A stretch of DNA of 64,000 bases from assembly GCA_024195265.1 (NCBI GenBank), contig JAJLRJ010000013.1, forward strand, positions 1,965,001 to 2,029,000. Reading direction: 5' to 3'. This DNA is from Dendrophyllia cribrosa (Eukaryota; Cnidaria; Anthozoa; Scleractinia; Dendrophylliidae). How positions within the stretch are numbered: position 1 is the first letter of the stretch; each line of letters begins with the position of its first letter. Positions 53,401 through 64,000 of this stretch are shown in pieces. The notes beneath the pieces are model-generated. The model saw only the letters and a list, made by a program, of their open reading frames with translations. It was not told the DNA's origin and made no database searches. The position numbers were made by a program, and so were the translations under genes.

Positions 53401-56400
53401 TAATTTATTGTCTTCTTCATTCCCATGTCACAAGTTGTGTGTTTGTTCATTGTAGTCACTACAATGAACAAACATCGCTGTGATATTGTAAAGAGAATCT
53501 ACATGTATAGTTTATGTCAATCACTATTGGCCTAAAATGTAAGTCAGCCACTGTCTCTAGGGAGACTGAATAATGATGTTCACTTGTTTACCTGGTTTTA
53601 TAACATTAACTTTATTTCCAGATGCATGGATGAACATTTAAGCAGAGAGGCATCTCTTAAAAACCCTGCATCTACAACCCGACTTCTCCGATTTGCAATG
53701 TTTGAAGCTGAGCTATTTTGCAACTACAGGGTGAGCTCTTTCTTTTAGTTTTCACTAACTTATTCATTTCCACTTATTTTCGCGTTTGAAGAACGCAATC
53801 CTAATTTCTTGTTGGTTGTCCTGTGGTTTATGTGCAGTAAAATTTGAGATTTTTTAGTAGACGGTCTTCCAAATGGCCGCCCCTATTGTTTTTTTTTTCA
53901 GGGGCTCATTTCCGCCGGAAATTCAATCGAACGCGTCTCCATAATCTGTGATTACTGCTAGTTTATATTTCCTCTATTTTAAGGCCCCTGAAGTGCCATT
54001 TTCAATATTAATTTTATTACCACCCTCCCACCCTCCCATTGAGCTGAATGTTCTGCACTTATGTATTACTAATAAAACAAGCTGATGCCCGCATCCATGC
54101 ATGACAAATGCAACTTATGCAATTGCCTTCAAAGAGAGGCCTTGGATACACCATCTTTCGCATTTTGAAGTGTACTATTTTTCATTCACACACAAAATAC
54201 ATTTATTTAGAATTGGATTAAATGCTAATAACAATGTTGAATATTTAATTTACAGCCCTTAGGTGAGACCGAGCCAATAACAGTGTTTCACAGAGGGTTG
54301 TTAGAAATGCTGAACACCCTTCTACCAAACCACTCAGAGGAGTGCCTCAAATGCATTGGTAAAATGTTGAAGGTTTGTTTGTTGTTACAGGTTAATTCAT
54401 TCCTTAATCAAAGCTATGCCTTTAAATAAATATCCCCTCTGTCTTAACTAAAGGTACTTTAATTCAACTAACCAATCACCAAACTACATTATTTTTTTCC
54501 AAAAAATGTTTAAGCAAGGCTGACCACAGTCAATTCCTGCTGTGTTTGGTGGACACCTCCCTTACCAAATCAAATGTGTCATAAGTATACTTTTTGTATA
54601 CCATGAGTATACACCAACTCTACTCTTGAACCAGCTGTTTAGTTTTGAGTATACTTTTTGTATACTTGTTGCAAATGGAACCTTTGAGCATTGTAACTGT
54701 TGTATACTATTTGTATACCATGTAAATTCCAACTATACAAAAAGTATACACCAAAAGCTATCCATTAGCCTTACGACATTTGTTGTATACAAAAGGTATA
54801 CACCCAAAACTACATGTGTTCCTTATGGTATTTGTTGTATACAAACAGTATACACCCAAAACTACATGTGTTCCTTAAGGCATTTGTTGTACACAAAAAG
54901 TATATACAAAATGCGAGTTTCTGCACCTATAAAATATGTCTAGACAAATAATATTGACAAGTTTCTTACTCTTCTGATTCGGGTTTCACTGAGTTTCCAT
55001 AATTATTAGGATAGCAGTTTCTTTATCTAATAGCCTCTAATTTCAGAAATGCAGTTAACCTTTTGTCAAGTTCAACTGACATAATCAGAAGAATGAATTA
55101 ACATGCAGTCAACAATCCTGTATTATTTTGATTCATTCTGATCCTGTTACTAGTCAGTGTACTTCAACTCCACAGTAAAAATCCATTTAATCCAAACCTT
55201 TACAAGAAGAATATCTCTTCAATTTACCCTTGGACTTGTTTAAGCAATTCCTAGTTCCTTTTTTAACGCGATGTGAAAGATTTGAAAGAGAATGCATGGC
55301 TGGTCGAGTAAACCCGGGGAGAGTGAGCCAGCAGTCAGCAGTTTTAGCCTATAGAGCATGCACTGTACGGGTACAGTAGCTCTCAGTGAGTTCGTTTTTT
55401 TCAAATGCTGGTTAAGGAAAGTGAACCTCAGCCGCAAAAATATGGACAATCTTCTTTCTAAAGCTAGGTAAGTAAAAGAATGAATCTTTGCTGAAGCTAT
55501 AAACACTGTCATGCAGCTTACATAACACAATTAAGCTTTGGCTTAGACTGCTTAGATCTCTTGACTGTTTGAAAGGGTTTGAAATGAACATCGATGCATT
55601 TCAAAATTAGTCTTAAGCTTTAGTTGTTTGACACACAGTCCTTCCCAATTTTATATTTAACACAAATAACAGTTTCACCAAAATAGACCAAAACTACATG
55701 TAACTGCAACATTTAAATCTTAACAATTTGAAAGATCTCCACAAGCTTACATATTTCTACTCGAGGTATATATCCTATGTACATGTACCTTAGCTACATT
55801 GAGATTTGTCTCTTGTTTTCATAATACATGAACATGTATGATCTTAATTTAGAAACTTTATACATGTATGTGCTGGATTAAAGGGGAGAGAATACAAATT
55901 AAACCAAATGTTTTGTTTTGTTATAGCTAAACCACATGGATGGCAATGAATGCTTTCAAACAGCTTGCATGCATGAGCACTCTGAAGTTATCAAACCTCC
56001 ACTCAAATGTCCAGTTCAGCTAAGTGTGGATTGAACAAACAATTTAGTAAAAGCTATGATTATTTTTGCAAGTATCTATTGAATAATAGGACTACTTTTG
56101 ACAGTTTGTTTTCTTGACAATAATATTTTAGAGTGTATAAATTCAAAGCAAATTTTCTGTTGATGTGACCAAAATTTTATACATAATGTATAATAGAAAA
56201 TACTAATAAATGTATGGTGAAAGTAGCTCAATGTGTAGCATTTTTTGTATTGATGTTGCTATATATTGTGGGATTTCAAATGGGATGTCAAGATTAACAA
56301 TAGCATGCTTTGATAATTCCATGGATCCCACAACCACCGATTGAATATGGCTGCTTATGTAAACAAGGTCACTACCAAAAATATATACAAAAAGTATACT

Positions 56401-57258
56401 TCTTTTGTACTAAATGTATATTTTCTCATTTGTATACAAAAAGTAATTATACAATTTATTGTAGCAAAAGATTTCAGGTATTGTATACTTTTTGTATACT
56501 TTATGTTGTATACTCTTTGTATACTTGGGCGAAATTGTGCCTACTTAGAGTATACTTTTACTATAAAAAAGTATACTCCATGAAAATGTTGAGAAGGACA
56601 AAAACTATACAAAAACTATACTCAAGGAGTATACTTTTTGTAGAAAATAGGGTATACAAAAAGTATACTCATTTTCTCTCTATACATAATACTGTATGTT
56701 GTGGACATTGTTATTATGGACAGGTTTCAGTGTACATCCCAGTAAATGAGGGTTACTGAAAATAACTCTCACTTCCCAGTATTATGGACTCACTGTAGTA
56801 CATAAGCCAATTTACAGTCCTGAAGCTGTTAGTGACAGTAACATACTGCAGGAATTGACTGTTTAAGGATATCATGAGACATTTTTACTTGTTGGTGAAG
56901 TAAAGTTGGATCACTTGTATATTTTAAACAAAATGTATACTGTTTTATTCTAGATGACAGGATATCTCCTGGATGATCCTCAGTTAATGGTAGATAACAA
57001 AGGACAGAAAGTCGAAGGACGGAAAGAAAAAGTTGATAAGGTTTTTACTGATGTTGAAAAGCTGGCAAAGGAATCAATGCTCCCAGACGGGTATGTACTG
57101 TATGTATGTGTAAAGTGGAGGACAGGAAAAGGTGGCATGTGGATTTTTAAGATGTTAGCATGCACCACCTTCTTACACTGAATACATGTGCAGTAAGGGA
57201 CGTTAAAAAAAACACAGATGCAAAGTACCATGGAGCCATCTGCAATGTTATTTTCTTC

Positions 57259-57344
<86 letters not shown>

Positions 57345-57583
57345 ACTATCTTTATACAGGAAATCGGCATCACCCATAGGTGGTTTTCAGATGAGTCCTG
57401 TCTTAAATAAAAGTCACTAACTGTACTGCAACAGTAACTTGTATTTTGGTTTATATATTGTCATGCAGTGTCAGAGGTTTATTATCCCAAGTCATAAAGC
57501 TACGAGGCACCAAATGGGGCAGCGGTACAAGTGAGGGACTCCCGGGAACGATGACAGTTTACCCCTCAGATGATGGATACTAA
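50468..57583 (+). CDS. PAIP1: PAIP1-like poly(A)-binding-protein-interacting protein
   Basis: Cytoplasmic translation factor that binds PABP and, through its MIF4G-type domain, the eIF4A/eIF3 machinery. Exons 50468-50597, 51628-52214, 52867-52982, 53622-53730, 54256-54372, 56954-57090 and 57469-57583 join in frame to 436 residues (human PAIP1 is ~480). Residues 1-135 are low-complexity and acidic. A PAM2 motif (KLSPFAAEFVPRAAF, ~138-152) matches the PABP MLLE-binding consensus, followed by PEFIPKSF. The MIF4G-like repeat runs ~200-400: DVLFGLTQSPDKLDSYV, NFQYMAAKLCNLLS, GLLEMLNTLLPN, CIGKMLKMTGYLLDD and LLSQVIKLRGTKWGSG. The tail ends YPSDDGY and lacks the longer acidic C-terminus of vertebrate PAIP1. 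Intron 5 holds unusual GTATAC arrays. Part of the exon 2 region is duplicated at 58635-58900. Identification rests on PAM2 plus MIF4G order. Confidence 0.85.
51426..51526. mobile_element. ~100-bp palindromic element in PAIP1 intron 1
   Basis: TAGCCTGTG...CTGGTTGGGGATATTAGGGC pairs with its inverse ending CACAGGCTA around GGGAAA. The right half was carried along in the 58.6-kb duplication. Confidence 0.7.
53175..53345. repeat. 106-bp satellite unit, ~2 diverged copies
   Basis: AGGTTTCATTTGAATGGTCA twice, with GGATTTCATCCACAGACTC and AAAAGTACTGCTGAA between, in PAIP1 intron 3. Confidence 0.8.
54575..54912. repeat. GTATAC-spacer-GTATAC array, cluster 1
   Basis: At least seven copies of an inverted motif TGTATAC-(A/T)5-GTATAC (for example TATACTTTTTGTATACC, TATACAAAAAGTATACACC, TGTATACAAAAGGTATACAC). 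They are spaced 40-60 bp apart, in both polarities. Lies in PAIP1 intron 5. Confidence 0.9.
56380..56690. repeat. GTATAC-spacer-GTATAC array, cluster 2
   Basis: About seven more copies of the same inverted motif (TATACAAAAAGTATACTTC, GTATACTTTTTGTATAC, TATACAAAAAGTATACTC) 1.5 kb downstream of cluster 1 in the same intron. The two clusters may be the sub-terminal regions of one ~2.1-kb element. Confidence 0.9.
57258..57345 (+). repeat. (TTA)n microsatellite
   Basis: About 29 TTA units in PAIP1 intron 6. The poly-Leu open frame is an artefact. Confidence 0.98.
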
Positions 57584-58640
57584 TCTTCTCTGATTTTGCT
57601 CTGGGCATGGTATGTAATGTTTACCTACATGAGCGGGAGTGTTGTATCGGCCTATACAATCACGAGGTGCAGCCGAGTGAATGTATATAGTGCCGATACA
57701 ACACGGACGCGAATGTAGTAAACAACTTGTGAAATTCACATTCCAGATACAACTCACTGTGGTTGTATCTAATTTACATTCCAGATACAACTCACTAGTG
57801 GTTGTATCTAATTCAGGATAGCCATGTGATTGGAATGGTTCATTTCTATTTGTTAGTACCCTTATGAATTATTAATGAATTTTTACAAGTTAATTATTTT
57901 GTGTTTTTGTGGGTTTGGTCAGGACCTTGCTTTATCTTGGTTTAGTATCTTGAAATAGGAAGCAAAAATTGCCAGTTGTCTAAGTTTCAGTTTTTATCTC
58001 CTTAATTAATGTGCGAAGCGTTGAATGAGATATAGTATACGGGAATGGATATCCTGAGGGGTACTGAACAAAGTTTTCTACGGGAATGCTCTGCCTCGAG
58101 GTCCAAACCGTTATCCTTTCATATACCGTTTTTGACAGAAAAGGTACCCCTTTCATATACATGTACCTTTCATTGAAAAGTGGTACCCCTTTCATACAGC
58201 CTTTACATGCATCTGTTTGATATATTTTTTACGCATGCGCATGAGTATAGGCTGCTTGGAGCCTCTTGTTATGATAAAAAATGAATTCCACTTCCATCCT
58301 TGTTTTGCTGCCCTTTATCGCTCACACAGGAAAATGGACCATGGACAGGCTGTTCTCTAGTCTTGTCTGCATCCCTGCTTACAGTCTGAATCCCAGGAAC
58401 AAGCTTGGGAGGGACAAGGTGTTTTGTTATGTCAAGAAGAATTCATTGCACCTTTATTAACTTTTTTTAATCCCTCAGGATGAATTAAGCATAGAATCCA
58501 TAGATGATGATTTAACATCCGAAGGACACTTACAGATACTGCGTGAATTTTACGAAAATTGCGAAAATTACAAAAACTGTAAAAAATAGTAAAATTTGTC
58601 AACTCCTGAGAAATAGGGGAGGAACGACAAGGCAGAAAGG
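57584..58640. other. Downstream of PAIP1: inverted and direct repeat fragments
   Basis: ATACAACTCACT-GTGGTTGTATCTAA is tandemly duplicated at 57747-57810, and GGCCTATACAATCACGAGG is partly inverted at 57700. A G/C-run-family fragment (CCCCTTTCATATAC, GGGAATGCTC) lies at 58020-58205. No gene recognised. Confidence 0.5.
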
Positions 58641-58900
58641 CACTGAGGGGAGCTGAGGGGAAACAGCCTTTTTTTTGCCCTATCTTCAACAAGAAAACCT
58701 GTCCACAAGCTACAATAAATTGTGCACTTTTAATTTTATACAATAGGAAGGTTTTCAGTTATTGCAACGACTTTTTTGTATTTTATTTTGAATAGTTAAT
58801 CCACCTTCAGAGGTACATATAGTCAGTGATGTACAAGTTGAAGACTCTGCATCAAGTTCCTGAGAAGACACCAGTTGATGCAGCAGAATTCATTCCAAGA
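58635..58900 (+). pseudogene. Partial duplicate of PAIP1 intron 1 / exon 2
   Basis: Collinear with 51480-51700, including intron sequence (CAATAAATTGTGCACTTTT, GGTTTTCAGTTATTGCAA) and the exon 2 acceptor and start (CCACCTTCAGAG-TACAT, GTACAAGTTGAAGACTCTGC). It then jumps to a GCAGCAGAATT-TTCCAAGAGC block equivalent to ~51927 in exon 2. Retention of intron sequence shows a DNA-level duplication followed by deletion; it soon hits stops. Confidence 0.85.
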
Positions 58901-59529
58901 GCGTAGCATGATGGTAGTGGCAGCGCTCGGCCACAGCGAAATTCACTTTCACTTGCTTTTTTTCGAATTTCGTTTGGAATTGATTTTTTATTTCACGTTT
59001 GGCTGTATTTCCATCTTAGTTCACTTGAAGTTAAATCAGTGTGGTTTTACTTTTACATTCTATGTACTTTTAAATTCATTTCACTTTACTTTGATTTTTT
59101 ATATCAGTTTTCTTTTATTTCTCACTTCAACTTATACTTATGGTATAAAAATATTCGAAATTTTTATTGGCAGTTCTCGGCCACCATACTGGTGTATTTT
59201 ATTCGGAAATTTTGTTTTTGTTTTTTGTGAACTTTTGTACGGTCTAAATGTACTGTGCAGACGGTCGCGTAATACTGTTTTTGAGAATTGCTAAAATTGA
59301 AAAATAGCCCGGTCGTTTATCTTAATTCTTGTGCTTCCGACTTTTTTACCTTAGTTTAAGTTTATCATCGGCTTTCTGTTCAGAGAGCTACGCTGTTAGG
59401 CTCAGCCTATCTATATATATTATGCAATCTTGAAAAGTTTACATTATATATCTGATATCAGGTCGAGTTAGTGTGGTTCCATGCTTCTGTTTCATTAACT
59501 GCATGACGCAGGTTTTTACTCTAATTATA
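58901..59529. other. T-rich non-coding DNA
   Basis: The long plus-strand open frame here (58875-59294) is T-rich, dominated by Phe/Leu/Tyr and built on TTTCACTTT-like repeats, so it is not taken as a gene. Confidence 0.5.
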
Positions 59530-60599
59530 CAGTAAAAACTCGCAAATAAGAACCTACTTTTTAAGAACCTGTTAGGCTAAAATTTGCCAGTTAGACCCCC
59601 TCTATACAAGAACCTGTTAAGCCTAAAATTTGAAACAGGTTCTTATTTTCTACAATCCATATAAAAAATGTATGTGTACAGTACACTTGGGCAAATAAGA
59701 GTAGGTCAACATTTTGGATCCTCTTTGGAGACACAGGTGCTTTATCACTCCAATTGCAATGTATGTAGATTTTATACAGTCAACTCTCTCTTAAGCGACC
59801 ACCCTTGGTGCAGGAAAAAGTGGTCGCTTAATGGAGGTGGTCGCTTAATAGAAAAATCAAGACAATAAGCCAAAAACTGCATGGATCCACTAATTATTAC
59901 TATTTATTGCCTTATCAGTTTAAATGTAGCAAATATACAAAGCTCCTTTGAGAAAAGTTATTCTAAATCAGACAATATACTACAACTACAATACGCTACT
60001 CGCTTATTCATTCTTGGTTTTTGAAACATGCACGTTTGAACTTCGAAATGTGTTCCGGAAATTCCTTGTTGTAAATCACTTAACAGTTTACTTAAACTTC
60101 AAATTATAATACTATGCATCTGTTTTCCTCGTGGCATTTTATAGCTTCTCCATGAAACCTAGATTCGCAAGGATTTCGTAACAATCTTGGGGGTGGTCGC
60201 TTAACGGAAACCGGCAAAACAAAAGAATTGGTCAAATTTTTGGCCTCGAAAGTGGTCGCGGTCGCTTAAGAAATTTGAGAAGTGGTCGCTTAAGAGAGAG
60301 TTTTCTAAACAGTATTTGACTGAGAAACAAAACGGTTATTTACAAAGTGGTCGCTTAAGGGAGGTGGTCGCTTAATAGAGTGGTCGTTAAGAGAGAGTTG
60401 ACTGTATAAGGAATAGGTTGAATACCATTAAATTATATTAGCTACAATCAGGCTCCTGCTACAATGTATTTTTTTCTTCAGAAAATAAGAACCTATTTAA
60501 GAACCTAAATAGTCTAAATTTGTGCTAATTACCATTTATGTAAGAACCTGTTTAGGCTAACTTGGGAAAATGCAGGTTCTTACTTGCGGGATTTTACTG
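59530..60599. mobile_element. Outer CAGT-ended (pogo/Tc1-like) MITE, TA TSD
   Basis: CAGTAAAAACTCGCAAATAA at 59530 and TTACTTGCGGGATTTTACTG ending 60599 are inverted, with TA at 59528-59529 and 60600-60601. AAGAACCTGTTAGGCTAAA motifs recur in both arms. The MITE at 59777-60404 is inserted in it. Confidence 0.8.
59777..60404. mobile_element. Inner CAGT-ended MITE with GTGGTCGCTTAA repeats, TA TSD
   Basis: CAGTCAACTCTCTCTTAAGC is inverted at the right end (TTAAGAGAGAGTTGACTG), with TA on both sides (59775-59776, 60405-60406). GTGGTCGCTTAA occurs seven or more times inside, clustered toward the ends. Confidence 0.85.
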
Positions 60600-60653
60600 T
60601 AGTCACTAGTTTGCAACCCTATAATTAATTATGCATAAAATTTGTTAGATTAT

Positions 60654-60822
60654 AAATTCTTCGGATTCTGAAGATGATAATCTGCTGACCTCTTTCATTC
60701 CGGTGCCCTCCACGCAACGGAAAAGTCCGCTGAGAGATTGGTCCGACGAAGAGGAAGATAATTTCAAGAATGTTAGGGGTTTACTCTCTAAAGCCCTCAG
60801 CACCGTTGATGACACGACAAAG
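60654..60822 (+). CDS. Orphan exon, acidic protein segment
   Basis: Open in a single frame between an acceptor (TTTGTTAG) and a strong donor (GTAAGT), phase 0 at both ends if read ATT ATA AAT. Encodes Ser/Asp/Glu-rich sequence (SSDSEDDNLLTSFIPVP, DWSDEEEDNFKNVRGLLSKA). It does not splice in frame to the last PAIP1 exon by any obvious donor. It may belong to an alternative PAIP1 3' end or to the gene starting at 63.3 kb. Confidence 0.45.
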
Positions 60823-60887
60823 GTAAGTCATTGATTAAGTAATGTTTAAAACACGAACAGCAGTGTTTTATTTTAAAACTTCAAGCG

Positions 60888-62615
60888 CGAAGCGCGAGAA
60901 TTTTTAGACTTGATAAAACACGTGCTGTGAGTGTTTTGAACGGCTTCAAAAACGAACCGCCAAAAGCGTGTCCCTACGGAGATTAAACAAATGTGCTTTT
61001 TGTAAGGGTTAGACAATGAACGCGAGTGTTCTATGGGATATAGTGCCTCGAGCATAGATAGAATTTTAAGAATAACAATGCTTTTCTTTCTTTGGAGCTT
61101 TGTTTATTCTTTGTTGTTTTGATGGCTCATTTGTATACCATGCGCGATTTAGGGGTAACACTTATTCTTTTGTTAAAACAATAGAATATTAGAGCACAAA
61201 AGAACGACAATACAATAGAATACAATACCATAGAATATATTAGAATACATAATTTTACCTAATACAATGAATGTGTACAATGTACAATAGAGCTAACACC
61301 CTAAATCGGGCATCATATGCTCATTTGCTCCGGCTATGAGCCAGTATACAGAGCTCAAGGAACTTGAGGCCGTTCTGCCACTCATGAGTTACTTGCTTTT
61401 GAGAGCGTAGACATATCCGAGTGCTTGGGGAATGAATTCGATAAAAATGCACGTTTCCAAAAGCCTACCACAGTGAACGAAATTGAGCAAAGAGAAAGAG
61501 ACAGAATTCCAAAGCACGGTGAAACCAGTCTTTCGTTTAATTTTCCCTAAAAATTGTTAAGTCGAATTTGGTTTTGTTATTTTGGTGATTAATCTCTTGC
61601 TTAAGTTATGTAAAGCGAAAACTTCAAATAAAATTGTCATTTTTATAACTGCAAGTTGTTTTTGTTTAAATTAGCAGCCTGTAATTCATTAGTATGCTCT
61701 ATATACTCATTAGTATGCTCTATTTTCTTATTAGTATGCTCTATATAGAGCATACTAATTAGGCTTTTAAACAAAGGAAAACAAAAGAATTCATTAGTAT
61801 GTTCTATATAGACCTTACTAATGAGTAGTTATTTTACCCCACAATTTCCCTGGGTTTCAAAGCCCCCGCCTCTTTACATAATTTAAGACAGTTTATGGGA
61901 TATAGAGCACACAAATACTCGGCACTGATTGGCTGAGTGGGTGTGACCATTTTCTAAGGGATATAGTGCCTCGAGCATAGATAGAAGGCCACGAGGGCGT
62001 AGCCCGAGTGGCACTTCTATCTGATGCGAGAGGTTCTATATCCCATAGGACACGAGCGTTCATTGCCTAACCGTCTTAGAAAATGGTCACATCCGCGAAG
62101 AAACCATATTTTATGCAGATTGTATTTATGAGCGTATTTTAATTGTGTCATTCACACTTGGGAATCACGTTGTTATTTTGTTTTGGATGTTGCCGTAATG
62201 TTGGTAGAATTTTACGAATAACAATGCTTTTCTTTCTTTGGAGCTTTGTTTATTCTTTGTTGTTTTGATGGTTCATTTGCTCCGGCTATGAGCCAGTATA
62301 CAGAGCTCAAGGAACTTGAGGCCGTTCTGCCACTCAAGAGTTACTTGCTTTTGAGAGCGTAGACATATCCGAGTGCTTGGGGGATGAATTCGATAAAAGT
62401 GCACGTTTCCAAAAGCCTACCACAGTGAACGAAATTGAGCGGATATGACCATTTTCTAAGATGGTTAGACAATGAACGCTCGTGTCCTATAGGATATAGC
62501 GCCTCTCGTATAAGATAGAAGTGCCACTCGGGCTACGCCCTCGTGGCCTTCTATCTGTGCTCGAGGCACTATATCCCATAGAACACTCGCGTTCATTGTC
62601 TAACCCTTACATAAA
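60888..62615. repeat. Compound repeat block with palindromic MITE ends
   Basis: A motif containing TTAGACAATGAACGCGAGTG, TATGGGATATAGTGCCTCGA and GCCACGAGGGCGTAGCCCGA occurs at 61008-61065, 61957-62090 and 62455-62610 in both orientations. Between them, 61070-61490 and 62200-62440 are direct repeats (GCTTTTCTTTCTTTGGAGCT, GGAACTTGAGGCCGTTCTGC), differing by a ~180-bp insert at ~61140-61320. Confidence 0.8.
61690..61830. repeat. TTAGTATGCTCTATATAGAGCATACTAA palindromic cluster
   Basis: ATTAGTATGCTCTATA repeats four to five times in both orientations. A variant (ATTAGTATTCTTTATATAAA) makes two more palindromes at 62826-62890. Confidence 0.8.
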
Positions 62616-62629
62616 GAATACTAACTTCA

Positions 62630-62791
62630 GGCCTGGTCGCACTACAGTCAAAAATAAAAATTAGCCCGTGCAAAAATCGAGGAAAACAAAAGAAACCGCT
62701 CCGGTGGGACACGCTTTTTGTGGAATGTTTTTGTTTTTATGTCATTTTGCACGGGCTAATTTTTGTTTTTGACTGTAGTGCGACCATGCCC
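62630..62791. mobile_element. Harbinger-like MITE, second copy (inverted)
   Basis: GGCCTGGTCGCACTACAGTC at the left and its inverse at the right. The asymmetric centre (GCTCCGGTGGGACACGC) is in the opposite orientation to the copy at 40375-40537. Right TAA at 62792-62794; the left flank is eroded. Confidence 0.88.
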
Positions 62792-62894
62792 TAATAAGGA
62801 AAAGAAACCTATTGTCTTTTACCCTTATTAGTATTCTTTATATAAAGAATACTAATGAGAGTAACTTTTTATATAAAGAATACTAATGAGGTAA

Positions 62895-63293
62895 AATACA
62901 ATCAGCCCCGCACTCCCTTGGGACTGAAATCAAATCCGCCACCAGGCTTTTCAGAATGACCATAGATTACCAGATATAAAGGTCCATGCGCGTGACGGAT
63001 TTACGTCGTGTGATAGGCTTATATGCTTATGAATTATTAATGAGTGTTTGAAGTTGTATTCAGGGATTGTAGGGTAAAGTGAAATTCGTTATTTCTGACT
63101 GTTCGTGTAGCTTATTCTCTGCGTTCAGTTTTTTGAGTTAGCTTACATGAAGTGTAATCTCACTCTATGTCATGGGAAGTGTCCGTAAGTCCGTGGTAGT
63201 CCAATCTTCGGGTTGTCTTCGGTATCACGGCGCCTGGTCTCGAACAGATATTGTTTATTTCCGTACGAACGATGAGAGCACGAACACGCGAAT
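62895..63293. promoter_or_regulatory. Presumed upstream region of the gene starting at 63294
   Basis: Less repetitive than its neighbours and without open exons, so it presumably contains the promoter and 5' UTR of the partial gene that follows. No specific element is identified. Confidence 0.3.
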
Positions 63294-63423
63294 ATGAGCG
63301 AGGTTGAACACGAAGTGCTGCGAACTGATCCCGGATCATCCCAGATAACGAACGACGTATTTTCGATATCAAAAACACGGAACGTGGAAGCAACCACGTT
63401 TTTTAGCCGTTGGAGAAAGAGAG
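63294..63423 (+). CDS. First coding exon of an unrecognised gene (runs off the window)
   Basis: ATG opens 43 codons (MSEVEHEVLRTDPGSSQITN ... FFSRWRKR) ending at a consensus donor (GAG|GTAAGA) in phase 1. The open frame continues past the donor to 63788, but that part looks intronic. No later exon is recognised before the window ends. Family unknown. Confidence 0.5.
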
Positions 63424-64000
63424 GTAAGAGACTCGAAATTTACGATTTTTCGTGTTATATTTCACCAGTAATCAGGCACAGCATTCAAGCAATGTGTCTA
63501 TTGTTTTCACGTAAAGAATTGTTCAGATGTTTTGAAGGTGTAGACAAAATCTTCGCCAACAAAAGGTTCCCTAAATCACCGAGATGTAGTTTTAAAGACA
63601 GCTGTGATGGCCGCCGAGTGACTTGTGCAGTCCAGCATTGCGAATTGCTCCATGTACAACATCTGGCAATCCATAACCCTGTCTCAGGGTCATATAATTC
63701 CCTTCTGGGAACAAAATATTTCCTTCGGGAAACGATGAATTCTCTTCGGAGAACAAATAATGTCTTTAGAGACACAAATCTGGGTTAAGTGCAGTTACAC
63801 TAAAACGTTTAAAAGTTATTGTTTGAAAACGTTGATCCTACTAAGTTTAAAATGTAAGTTAACTATACTTGTTACAGCTACCTACATTCCAAAAAAACTT
63901 GAGAATAAATGTTAATGTTTTACTGTTATTGTTGGCAATGCTGATACTGTATGCAAACAGCTACATGCTATAAGCACCAACCAGGGCTCAATTTCATAAA
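63424..64000. other. Probable intron of the 63.3-kb gene
   Basis: AT-rich, with short ATTCCCTTCGGGAA-like direct repeats near 63700-63770. No splice-acceptor-bounded exon seen. Confidence 0.4.

Noticed and set aside
57160..57345. Poly-Leu open frame
   Set aside because: Reading of a (TTA)n microsatellite in a PAIP1 intron.
58875..59294. Hydrophobic 139-residue open frame resembling a membrane protein
   Set aside because: T-rich repetitive DNA gives Phe/Leu/Tyr by composition, and no splice or start context supports it. Its first codons come from the duplicated PAIP1 fragment.
63424..63788. Continuation of the 63294 open frame to 164 residues
   Set aside because: A consensus donor (GAG|GTAAGA) ends the exon at 63423 and the rest contains short direct repeats, so it is more likely intron.

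Overview
The window looks like nuclear DNA of an anthozoan cnidarian, most likely a stony coral. It is AT-rich, has spliced animal genes with GT-AG introns, intronless class A GPCR genes, and is densely packed with short inverted-repeat transposons (MITEs). No bacterial operon structure, CRISPR array or rRNA was seen. The host assignment is inference from gene content and repeat style, not from a search.

Layout. 1-19 kb holds two intronless class A GPCR genes (3155-4435 +, 11029-12024 -) in repeat-rich intergenic DNA. 19.5-26.2 kb is one recent 6.7-kb DNA transposon with ~190-bp inverted ends. It carries a five-exon gene for a ~1,536-residue protein with N-terminal Cys/His motifs, an XPG/FEN1-like nuclease domain and a C-terminal CXC domain, which I call Academ-like. 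26.9-34.7 kb (-) is the FANCC gene of the Fanconi anaemia core complex; I could place 13 exons, but the last ~third of the protein was not found. FANCC is head-to-head with TM2D1 (34.85-41.3 kb, +, six exons) across a 143-bp shared promoter. The first TM2D1 intron looks like a minor-spliceosome (U12) AT-AA intron. 42.9-46.7 kb (+) is a three-exon gene for an unrecognised single-pass membrane protein. 47.9-49.3 kb is a broken Penelope-like retroelement with two large palindromes. 50.5-57.6 kb (+) is a seven-exon PAIP1-like translation factor gene. 58-63 kb contains a partial duplication of PAIP1, nested pogo-like MITEs, an orphan exon, and the first exon of a further gene that runs off the window.

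The host genes do not form a pathway: DNA crosslink repair (FANCC), a TM2-domain membrane protein (TM2D1), translation (PAIP1) and signalling (GPCRs). What unifies the window is mobile DNA. Many insertions can be dated relative to one another because target-site duplications or host palindromes are readable. Examples are a MULE inside a SINE, a TAA-flanked MITE inside a TTAA-flanked MITE inside a CAGT-ended element, and a CAGT MITE inside another. A 106-bp satellite unit recurs at five or more loci, switching orientation within one array. The exon boundaries below were read by eye from splice consensus and reading-frame phase.
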